Shown piece after piece: positions 8,309 to 13,152 of a stretch of DNA of 13,152 nt. Under the pieces are notes generated by a model that was not told the DNA's origin, searched no databases, and saw nothing but the letters and a program-made list of their open reading frames with translations. Source of the DNA: an uncultured Bacilli bacterium. Its GTDB lineage: Bacteria > Bacillota_I > Bacilli_A > RF39 > UBA660. Where the stretch lies: NCBI GenBank assembly GCA_947628445.1, contig CANQZX010000028.1, forward strand, positions 1-13,152. Direction: 5' to 3'. Position numbers and translations under genes: made by a program. The number at the start of each line of letters is the position of its first letter. Within the stretch, counting starts at the first letter, position 1.

Positions 8309-8337
8309 ATTATATATATATATATATATATTTGCAA
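8309..8337 (-). promoter_or_regulatory. Promoter of O-acylation operon with TA-repeat spacer
   Basis: TTGCAA (8337-8332) and a perfect TATAAT (8314-8309) are separated by exactly 17 bp, and this spacer is one A followed by eight TA units. Two further TA units form the start of the -10. Gain or loss of one unit would change the spacer to 19 or 15 bp. This matches the layout of known phase-variable promoters such as those of Haemophilus hif fimbriae and Mycoplasma vmm. No terminator is seen between the upstream rlmD-like gene (ends 8355) and this promoter, so some read-through could reach the operon. Confidence 0.8.
8311..8330. repeat. (TA)10 dinucleotide microsatellite
   Basis: Ten uninterrupted TA units, the only long dinucleotide tract in the window. 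It lies in the -35/-10 spacer of the DHHW-MBOAT operon. Such tracts change length by slipped-strand mispairing, so the number given may be one state in a mixed population. Confidence 0.97.
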
Positions 8338-8354
8338 GTGTTTTTAAAAGGGGC

Positions 8355-9545
8355 CTATTTACGCGTTAAAACTACCAAGCTTTCCACATGATACGTATAA
8401 CTAAACATATCAAAAAGTGTTACTTGCGAAAAATCATAACTGTTCTTTAAAAGATTTAAATCTCTTTGTAAAGTTTGAGGATCACAGGAAACATAAATTA
8501 TTTGTTGCGGTTTATATTTTAATATTGCTTGATGCGTTATTTCATCTAAACCTTTGCGGGGCGGATCAACAATCCAGGTATCATAACATGACGGAATATT
8601 CTTAATTAATTGTTCGACCGGTCCAGTTTTAAAAGTAACGTTATTTATTTTATTAAGTTTCGCATTCTCTAAAGCATTAGTAACGGCATCCGCAACAATT
8701 TCAATACCTAATACTGCTTTGGCTTTACCAGCTACACTTAAAGCCAAAGTTCCTACTCCCGAATACAAATCTAAAACTTGGCTATTGGGTTTAATGCTTG
8801 CCGCCACTTTTTGAAAAAGTAAAGCAGCAACAGCCGAATTAACTTGGAAAAAAGATCGATAATTAATTTTAAAAGTTAATTCATTAATTTTTTCCATTAA
8901 ATAATCTTGACCCCAAACTAACGCGTCATTAATGATAATTCCCTTTAAAGTAGGAATATTTAAAAGCGGTTCCCACCTAATCTTTTCTTTGCTACTAATA
9001 ATAATTAAACATTCCTTTGCTTGATTAGTCCGAATGACGATTTCGCCATCTTTGATATTTAATTTAGAAAGTTCCGGTAAAACCGCATTTATTTGGGGAC
9101 TAGCAATCGCACAACTAGTTATTTTAACTAAGTCATTCGAGGCAACTGCATAATAACCAATTTGACCATTTTTAACTTTCAAAGTAATTTTATTCCGATA
9201 GTTTTGGCATTTAGGATTAGCAACCATTTCATAAGTTAAATCTTCTTTGACTTTACTTAATAAATCCGCGACTTTATTCTTTTTATAAGTAAGTGAAGCA
9301 GCATAACTTAAATTTTGTAGTAAACAACCGCCACAATTAGCATAAAAGGGGCAAAAAGCTTCAGCTCTATTTTCGGAGGGCCTAATTATTTTTTGGACAC
9401 TCCCCCGAAGAAAATGACTATGCTCTTTAGTTATTTTAATATCAACAATATCACCCGGCACGGTTTTAGGTACAAAAGTAATTTTACCATCTAAATAACC
9501 AATTCCATTACCTAAATGATCCATCCGTTCAATTTTTATTTCCAC
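8355..9545 (-). CDS. rlmD: 23S rRNA (uracil-C5)-methyltransferase, RlmD/RlmCD-like
   Basis: SAM-dependent methyltransferase of the TrmA/RlmC/RlmD family, 396 aa, which makes 5-methyluridine in RNA. Domains in order: N-terminal TRAM domain (about 1-55); a [4Fe-4S] cluster site with Cys65, Cys71, Cys74 and Cys145; family motif SFFQVN (231-236); SAM-binding VLDLYSGVGTLALS (257-270); DPPRKGLDE (327-335); catalytic Cys354 in YVSCDP; and Glu388 in the terminal YHVESL, the expected base. The Fe-S cysteines plus TRAM point to RlmD or the Firmicute dual-specificity RlmCD rather than TrmA; which uridine is methylated cannot be told from sequence. Translation starts at GTG 9545 with AAGGTG 7 nt upstream. 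The promoter may overlap the preceding terminator. The gene is followed by the phase-variable-looking promoter of the DHHW gene. Confidence 0.9.
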   Translation of the reverse strand: MEIKIERMDHLGNGIGYLDGKITFVPKTVPGDIVDIKITKEHSHFLRGSVQKIIRPSENRAEAFCPFYANCGGCLLQNLSYAASLTYKKNKVADLLSKVKEDLTYEMVANPKCQNYRNKITLKVKNGQIGYYAVASNDLVKITSCAIASPQINAVLPELSKLNIKDGEIVIRTNQAKECLIIISSKEKIRWEPLLNIPTLKGIIINDALVWGQDYLMEKINELTFKINYRSFFQVNSAVAALLFQKVAASIKPNSQVLDLYSGVGTLALSVAGKAKAVLGIEIVADAVTNALENAKLNKINNVTFKTGPVEQLIKNIPSCYDTWIVDPPRKGLDEITHQAILKYKPQQIIYVSCDPQTLQRDLNLLKNSYDFSQVTLFDMFSYTYHVESLVVLTRK

Positions 9546-9567
9546 TTGACTTCACCTTTTTAATTGT

Positions 9568-9595
9568 ATCATAAATAAAAAAATTCTCTAGTCAT
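9568..9595 (-). promoter_or_regulatory. Weak candidate promoter of rlmD
   Basis: ATGACT (9595-9590) lies in the loop region of the upstream terminator hairpin. It is followed by a 16-bp spacer and TATGAT (9573-9568), a 5/6 match to the -10. Initiation would fall near 9561, just before the AAGGTG ribosome site. A TACAAT 6 bp further on is an alternative -10, but no good -35 matches it. Confidence 0.35.
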
Positions 9596-9604
9596 AAGAG
9601 AATT
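9574..9604 (-). terminator. Intrinsic terminator after the 118-aa gene
   Basis: On the minus strand AATTCTCT (9604-9597) pairs perfectly with AGAGAATT (9589-9582) around a 7-nt loop, followed by TTTTT and more T-rich sequence down to 9574. It begins 2 nt after the stop codon of the 118-aa gene and insulates it from rlmD. Confidence 0.85.
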
Positions 9605-9606
9605 CT

Positions 9607-9963
9607 TTAAATCCATCTGGAAACATAAATAATTTTGGTTGTTTCTTCTTGATATTTATAAAAAATTTTAATAATTGATTTAATCATTTCTTTTAACATA
9701 TCGGTAACATCTTTTCGGATGCGCACCCGCATAATTTGTTTTTGGAATTCCTTCCGAAAAATAATATCTTCAATATATTTACCAACTACCATATCTAATT
9801 CTTGAATAGTTTTAATATCATCGGGATTATTAATATCAATCCGGAAAATATATTCTTGGTATAATTTAATAATTTTACCCGTGATAGTATCCGTATCCAT
9901 CGGAACAAAGTTGGTTATTTTATAAAAGTTAGGACAATAACTAATAATAATTTTATTATTCAT
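9607..9963 (-). CDS. Hypothetical 118-aa protein
   Basis: I do not recognise this family. The product is 118 aa, mixed charged and aliphatic, with no signal peptide and no membrane segment. The first half (1-60) looks beta-rich, with MDTDTITGKII (22-32). The second half, especially about 77-110, is a likely amphipathic helix rich in Lys, Arg, Ile and Met (KEFQKQIMRVRIRKD, then DMLKEMIKSIIKIFYKY). It is very probably real: a consensus-like promoter, a GGGTGA ribosome site 5-6 nt before the ATG at 9963, and a strong terminator just after its stop make a complete one-gene unit. It is divergent from the carboxypeptidase gene. A nucleic-acid or protein-binding role could be guessed from charge alone, but nothing supports a specific function. 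Confidence 0.8.
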   Translation of the reverse strand: MNNKIIISYCPNFYKITNFVPMDTDTITGKIIKLYQEYIFRIDINNPDDIKTIQELDMVVGKYIEDIIFRKEFQKQIMRVRIRKDVTDMLKEMIKSIIKIFYKYQEETTKIIYVSRWI

Positions 9964-9988
9964 TTACTTCACCCTATCCTATATATCC

Positions 9989-10017
9989 ATAGTACAATAG
10001 ATTTTTTTAATTGTAAA
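9989..10017 (-). promoter_or_regulatory. Promoter of the 118-aa gene
   Basis: TTTACA (10017-10012), 17-bp spacer, TACTAT (9994-9989). Both elements match consensus at 5/6 positions. The start site would fall near 9982, about 20 nt before the ATG. Confidence 0.75.
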
Positions 10018-10046
10018 GATTTTTGCTTTAATTTTTATTAAAAAAA

Positions 10047-10075
10047 TTGACTTTCCCTACCTCCTTATATAAAAT
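10047..10075 (+). promoter_or_regulatory. Promoter of the carboxypeptidase gene
   Basis: TTGACT (10047-10052), 17-bp spacer, TAAAAT (10070-10075). It faces away from the promoter of the 118-aa gene; the two -35 elements are 29 bp apart. A palindrome TTTAAT-TTTT-ATTAAA (10027-10042) lies between them and could be an operator, though it is made of A and T only. Confidence 0.7.
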
Positions 10076-10091
10076 TATATTAGGTGAAGGT

Positions 10092-11057
10092 ATGAAAAAG
10101 AAGTTAAAAGTGAAAAGTCAAGTATGGTATGTAGTTATTATTTTAATTGTTTTACTTATCGGGGGCCGTTATGCTTACCAAAAGTATCAAGAAATGGAAT
10201 ATCAAAAAACAAATGAATATAAATTAACGACTATTGGTTATACTAAAAAAGAAGCTCAAACATTAATTAAAAAATTAAGTACTAAAGATATTACGTATTT
10301 ACTTGAATTAGAAGAAGCCGATGAGGTTATCGTTAATTTATTAAAAGAAAAATATTTTATTCCCCAATATTTTACCAAATATTATGAATATTATTTAAAA
10401 GAAAAAGAAGAAGATTTAACCAAAGTCGTGGCCACGATTAATACCAATACGGATCAAGAATATTATAGCTTAGATTTAAAAACCGATATGAGTAAAGGCG
10501 ATGCCATTTTAGTTAATAAGTATTATCGCTTAGAAGCAGATTATACCCCCGATGATTTAGTGAGTGTTTCCATGGATTATGCCTGGGGCGATTATGGCAG
10601 CATCAAAGTCCGGCAAGTAGTTTATGATAATTTTTTAAATATGTGGCAAGAGGCCCAAAATAGTGGTTTTTATTTAATGATTAATTCGGCTTTCCGTTCT
10701 TATGCCGAACAAGAAGAAGTTTATAATAATTATAAAGAGTCTTATGGCGAAAATTATGCCAATAGCATCGCAGCTAAACCGGGCTATTCGGAACATCAAA
10801 CCGGGCTTTCCATCGATGTATTTTCTAAAACCAATAGCAACCGGAATACTTTTAAAGATAGCGAAGCTGCCAAATGGTTAGCCAATAATGCCCATCGTTT
10901 TGGTTTTATCTTACGCTATCCGGAAGATAAAGTGGATTTAACTGGATACAATTATGAATCATGGCATTTCCGTTATGTTGGTACAGATATTGCCACTTAT
11001 ATTTACGAAAACAAGATTACTTTTGATGAATACTATAAATTCTTTTTAGAAAAATAA
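10092..11057 (+). CDS. M15-family D,D-carboxypeptidase (VanY/LdcB-like), membrane anchored
   Basis: Zinc peptidase, 321 aa, expected to trim D-Ala or a related residue from peptidoglycan stem peptides outside the membrane. A short Lys-rich start and one hydrophobic segment (about 11-25) give a type II signal anchor. A linker with charged helices follows (about 30-115), then the M15B domain (about 165-305). Visible motifs are SAFRSYAEQ (199-207, Arg202), SEHQTGLSIDV (233-243, zinc ligands His235 and Asp242), and ESWHFRYVG (289-297, base Glu289 and ligand His292). All key residues are present, so the enzyme is probably active. The ATG at 10092 is chosen because AGGTGAAGG lies just upstream; the longer frame from 10047 would translate the promoter. 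All eight Arg codons are CGN. It converges on the sortase gene with only 4 nt between stop codons. D,D- versus L,D-specificity cannot be decided here. Confidence 0.92.
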   Translation: MKKKLKVKSQVWYVVIILIVLLIGGRYAYQKYQEMEYQKTNEYKLTTIGYTKKEAQTLIKKLSTKDITYLLELEEADEVIVNLLKEKYFIPQYFTKYYEYYLKEKEEDLTKVVATINTNTDQEYYSLDLKTDMSKGDAILVNKYYRLEADYTPDDLVSVSMDYAWGDYGSIKVRQVVYDNFLNMWQEAQNSGFYLMINSAFRSYAEQEEVYNNYKESYGENYANSIAAKPGYSEHQTGLSIDVFSKTNSNRNTFKDSEAAKWLANNAHRFGFILRYPEDKVDLTGYNYESWHFRYVGTDIATYIYENKITFDEYYKFFLEK

Positions 11058-11079
11058 GCTCTTAGCGAGCTTGTTTTTT
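11050..11079. terminator. Bidirectional terminator shared by convergent genes
   Basis: AAGCTC (11056-11061) and GAGCTT (11067-11072) form a perfect stem around a 5-nt loop. On the plus strand it is followed by GTTTTTT, on the minus strand by ATTTTT. The left arm overlaps the stop codon of the carboxypeptidase gene, the loop contains the stop codon of the sortase gene, and the right arm encodes the sortase C-terminus. Confidence 0.8.
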
Positions 11080-11964
11080 AATTAGCTTAGCATGTAATAC
11101 CACTTTATCCGTTTTATTATAACAGGTCGATAAAGTTAAGATTTTATCCTCAGTCGTTACACTAGCATTAAAGTTATACTTACTCCGCCCCACAATAGTA
11201 TCTAAAAATTTTTGAAATGATTCCGGTGTTCCAAAACTCGAAGTTAAATAATAGGTTTCGGTCGGAATTTGGTAAACAGAAATAACTTGCCATAAAGTAT
11301 TTTCTGCTTCTGTTGATAAATTGATAATATAATTATCGGTATTTTGATACCAGGAACTTTTAAAAATATTTTTAAGGGAACCAAACATCGTGGAATTCGC
11401 CCGACCATGAGCATAAATAATGGTATTATCTTGCAAGTTATGGGCATCATTGCGATAATCCATAAAGACCCAACCCGCACTATTTTCCGTTTTATCAAAA
11501 GAATGTTTTAAATAAAAGCGATTATCTGTGGTTTGGACAACAGGATAATTAATATTTGTTCCCCCGACACTTAAAAAAGCTACGGTATCATTATTTTTGG
11601 CCTTTAGTTTGGTAAAATCAACACTCATTAAAGGCAATTTGATATATTGCCAATAATCATTATTTTTATCTTCTTCCGCGGGCGGGTTAACGACTTCAGG
11701 AACAATATTCTCATCATCTGCATTATCTTCAATTTCCGTAATAGGCGTAATATTTTCAATTTCTTGCATTTGTTTAGCAACAGCCTTATTTTCTTTTTGC
11801 CAAGTAATAATTTTAAAGCCCGAATATCCTAAGACAATTAATGAACAAGCCAAGATAACACCCCAAACCCAACGCCGAAAATGATGCTTTTTTTTAACGG
11901 TTTTGGGCTTAGTAGTTTTTTTTAATTTAGGTAAGTCGCTTTCTTTGAACTCATAATCTTTCAT
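11062..11964 (-). CDS. srtB: Class B sortase
   Basis: Membrane-anchored transpeptidase, 300 aa, that cuts C-terminal sorting signals and attaches proteins to the wall. A basic N-terminus is followed by a membrane segment (about 33-50), an acidic Pro-containing linker (about 65-103), and the sortase fold (about 104-296). Class B landmarks are YLKHSF (151-156) with GWVFMDYRN (164-172), the active-site YAHG with His186, and LSTC with Cys281. The residue aligned with the catalytic Arg appears to be Lys287 in DKVVLHAK, a conservative but unusual change. The ATG at 11964 is preferred over 11982 because AGGGA lies 8 nt before it, while the upstream ATG has no ribosome site. The gene next upstream encodes a protein with an NPSTF sorting motif, its probable substrate. 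Motif NPxTx suits class B specificity. Confidence 0.92.
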   Translation of the reverse strand: MKDYEFKESDLPKLKKTTKPKTVKKKHHFRRWVWGVILACSLIVLGYSGFKIITWQKENKAVAKQMQEIENITPITEIEDNADDENIVPEVVNPPAEEDKNNDYWQYIKLPLMSVDFTKLKAKNNDTVAFLSVGGTNINYPVVQTTDNRFYLKHSFDKTENSAGWVFMDYRNDAHNLQDNTIIYAHGRANSTMFGSLKNIFKSSWYQNTDNYIINLSTEAENTLWQVISVYQIPTETYYLTSSFGTPESFQKFLDTIVGRSKYNFNASVTTEDKILTLSTCYNKTDKVVLHAKLIKKQAR

Positions 11965-11986
11965 ATAATCATTCCCTAACATAATT

Positions 11987-12015
11987 ATTTTATCTTTAAT
12001 TTTATTTTAAAGCAA
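11987..12015 (-). promoter_or_regulatory. Weak candidate promoter of srtB
   Basis: TTGCTT (12015-12010), 17-bp spacer, TAAAAT (11992-11987). The -35 is a poor match (3/6), but the -10 is 5/6 and the spacing is right. It overlaps the end of the preceding terminator, as would be needed for srtB to be expressed separately from the surface-protein gene. Confidence 0.4.
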
Positions 12016-12043
12016 TAAAAAAGAGAATAATTGCTATTCTCTT
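12015..12043 (-). terminator. Intrinsic terminator of the surface-protein gene
   Basis: On the minus strand AAGAGAATA (12043-12035) pairs perfectly with TATTCTCTT (12029-12021) around a GCAAT loop, followed by TTTT (six T counting the stem end). It lies 9 nt after the stop codon and separates the surface-protein transcript from srtB. Confidence 0.88.
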
Positions 12044-12052
12044 AAATACTGG

Positions 12053-13030
12053 CTAATTTTCTTTTTTTAAGAATTTTTTAGAAGCATACATCGTTGTTCC
12101 TAAAGCGGCAACGCCAAGGGTAACATACACTACGATACCATCAAAAGTTGATGGATTTTCTTCAGTCGTCGTATCAGTCGTTGTCGTATCAGTTGTCGTG
12201 GTATCACTTGGTTTTACTTCTGGTTCTACTTTAACTTCTTTAAAAGTAACTGTTAATGTAACATCTTTATCAGGCATTACAAATTTGTTATTTTCAATTT
12301 TAACGCTTTCATCGTCAACGCCAATTTTATCAAGTTCATATCCTGCATCAGGAGTAATTTTTAAAGTTACTTCTGTTCCCATTAAAGCGGTAGCAGGAAC
12401 ATCAACTTTACCATGTTCCGTTACAACGGTAATTTTATGGGTGTGGTTAACTTCCGCTTCTTCCTTTGCCGTTTCATATATTTCTTCGCTCCATACTTCA
12501 TCTTCCGTACGATCATCACTATAATCGTCTTTCATGGTAATTTTAGCAAACTCAATAACAAAATGAATTTTTTGTTCGAGATTATTTCCTTCGGCATCTT
12601 GCCATGTCAAAGTAAAATACTTCGTTAAATTTGGTTTTAAATCCCGAACGGCATTTTCAATTTCTTCTAAGTTAAAACCAAAATAATTCGTAATAGAAGC
12701 ATCATTATGATAATCAGCTGAGCCATTATTTTGGGCACTCGTAATTTTAATATTTTGAGCTCCACTAGGCATCGTAAAAGTTAAACCTACCCAGCTATAA
12801 CCGTCTGGTCTTTCAAATACGGAATCATCAAGTAAATGCCATTCTCCATCACTAACAGTAACCGTAACAAGTTCGGATTTTGCACCCGTAACTGTAACCG
12901 TTGCTCCATGAGGTATGGCGTCCGGCTTTGTTGCATCGACAACATTAGGATATTCTTCTGCAGCTTTAACACCAACAATTAAACCAAGGAAACATATTGC
13001 TAGTGTTAAGAAACCTAATAATTTTTTCAT
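12053..13030 (-). CDS. Sortase-anchored surface protein with InlB-type repeat and NPSTF sorting signal
   Basis: Secreted, wall-attached protein of 325 aa. A signal peptide (1-23 or 24; hydrophobic 5-21, cleavage near VKA-A) is followed by a Thr/Val-rich beta-type region (about 40-100), then an unrecognised segment (100-195). Next comes one divergent InlB B-repeat-like domain (about 199-265, with GTEVTLKITPDAGYELDKI at 218-236 and MPDKDVTLTVTF at 252-263). After an acidic/Pro stretch comes a Thr-Asp linker with DTTTT units (276-289). The C-terminus is a complete sorting signal: NPSTF (292-296), hydrophobic 299-315, and tail KKFLKKEN. Very acidic overall, as expected for an exposed protein. ATG 13030 is chosen for its AGGA ribosome site and signal peptide; the TTG extension to 13078 is rejected. 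The neighbouring class B sortase is the likely anchoring enzyme. Ligand or role is unknown; adhesion is only a guess. Expression is probably length-variable through the T21 promoter tract. Confidence 0.9.
   Translation of the reverse strand: MKKLLGFLTLAICFLGLIVGVKAAEEYPNVVDATKPDAIPHGATVTVTGAKSELVTVTVSDGEWHLLDDSVFERPDGYSWVGLTFTMPSGAQNIKITSAQNNGSADYHNDASITNYFGFNLEEIENAVRDLKPNLTKYFTLTWQDAEGNNLEQKIHFVIEFAKITMKDDYSDDRTEDEVWSEEIYETAKEEAEVNHTHKITVVTEHGKVDVPATALMGTEVTLKITPDAGYELDKIGVDDESVKIENNKFVMPDKDVTLTVTFKEVKVEPEVKPSDTTTTDTTTTDTTTEENPSTFDGIVVYVTLGVAALGTTMYASKKFLKKEN
12164..12205 (-). repeat. Tandem 12/15-bp repeats encoding the Thr-Asp linker
   Basis: Three imperfect units (12191-12205, 12176-12190 and a 12-nt unit at 12164-12175) encode DTTTT, DTTTT and DTTT. 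They sit between the folded region and the sorting signal, where they act as a spacer that lifts the protein through the wall. In-frame changes in copy number would alter only the spacer length. Confidence 0.85.
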
Positions 13031-13099
13031 TCTCTTTCCTCTCTTTCTTTTTTTGAAAACTTGACACTTACTAGGCAAAGTATCATCTTTCTATTTCCC

Positions 13100-13133
13100 A
13101 TTATATCAAAAAAAAAAAAAAAAAAAAAGTGAA
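13100..13133 (-). promoter_or_regulatory. Promoter of the surface-protein gene with poly-T spacer
   Basis: A perfect TATAAT -10 (13105-13100) gives a start near 13093 and a leader of about 60 nt. Upstream is a 21-T run (minus strand), preceded by TTCACT (13133-13128), a 4/6 match to a -35. The spacer between TTCACT and TATAAT is now 22 bp, too long for good activity. Loss of 4-6 T would bring it to 16-18 bp. Alternatively the T-run itself stands in for the -35. A/T tracts further upstream (13135-13152) resemble an UP element. Confidence 0.65.
13108..13128. repeat. 21-nt homopolymer (A on plus strand)
   Basis: Twenty-one uninterrupted A on the plus strand (T on the sense strand of the surface-protein gene), inside its promoter. 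Tracts of this length are hypermutable and also hard to sequence, so the exact length should be treated as uncertain. Confidence 0.9.
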
Positions 13134-13152
13134 CTTTTTTTAAAATTTTTTT

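Noticed and set aside
10047..10091. TTG-initiated extension of the carboxypeptidase
   Set aside because: The codons are the -35, spacer and -10 of its promoter; the ATG at 10092 has AGGTGAAGG upstream.
11965..11982. Upstream ATG for the sortase
   Set aside because: No ribosome site in front of it, whereas AGGGA precedes the ATG at 11964.
13031..13078. TTG-initiated extension of the surface protein
   Set aside because: Would put charged residues before the signal peptide; the ATG at 13030 has a ribosome site.
13071..13090. Plus-strand TTGACA with TATCAT as a promoter leaving the window
   Set aside because: The spacer is only 14 bp and the -10 is weak; the sequence lies in the leader of the surface-protein gene.
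1..13152. CRISPR array, insertion sequence, tRNA or rRNA gene, attachment site
   Set aside because: No direct-repeat arrays, transposase frames, terminal inverted repeats or RNA gene signatures were seen.

Overview
The window looks like chromosomal DNA from a low-GC, walled Firmicute. It is strongly AT-rich, with Shine-Dalgarno sites of AGGAGG/AGGTG type and sigma-A promoters with 17-bp spacers. It carries a T-box leader, a class B sortase and a VanY-like carboxypeptidase. All ten genes end in TAA (7) or TAG (3), none in TGA, yet Trp is read as TGG and nothing suggests UGA recoding. A Bacilli/Erysipelotrichia/RF39-type lineage related to the Mollicutes but keeping a cell wall would fit; that placement is inference.

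Layout, left to right. Positions 1-140 hold hairpins: a 10-bp inverted repeat, a possible plus-strand terminator, and the terminator of ileS. A minus-strand block runs from about 9545 down to 143. It comprises an RlmD/TrmA-family rRNA methyltransferase, a DHHW/AlgX-like protein and an MBOAT acyltransferase (a two-gene polysaccharide O-acylation unit), the purine nucleoside phosphorylase DeoD, a phosphohexomutase, and then ileS behind its own consensus promoter and a textbook isoleucine T-box. At 9607-9963 is a small unrecognised gene with its own promoter and terminator, transcribed away from a plus-strand M15 D,D-carboxypeptidase-like gene. That gene converges on a class B sortase, and the two share a bidirectional terminator. 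Upstream of the sortase lies a secreted InlB-repeat-like surface protein with an NPSTF sorting signal, the likely sortase substrate.

The strongest finding is that the two cell-surface loci each have a hypermutable simple repeat inside the promoter. The O-acylation operon has (TA)10 filling the spacer between a TTGCAA -35 and a TATAAT -10, at exactly 17 bp. The surface-protein gene has a 21-nt homopolymer immediately upstream of its TATAAT -10. Both are classic architectures for phase-variable (ON/OFF) transcription by slipped-strand mispairing. The second notable finding is that the type II isoleucyl-tRNA synthetase carries a rearranged class I signature, GLHH instead of HxGH. This GxHH form has been linked to extreme mupirocin resistance. 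The sortase also appears to have Lys where the catalytic Arg is expected.
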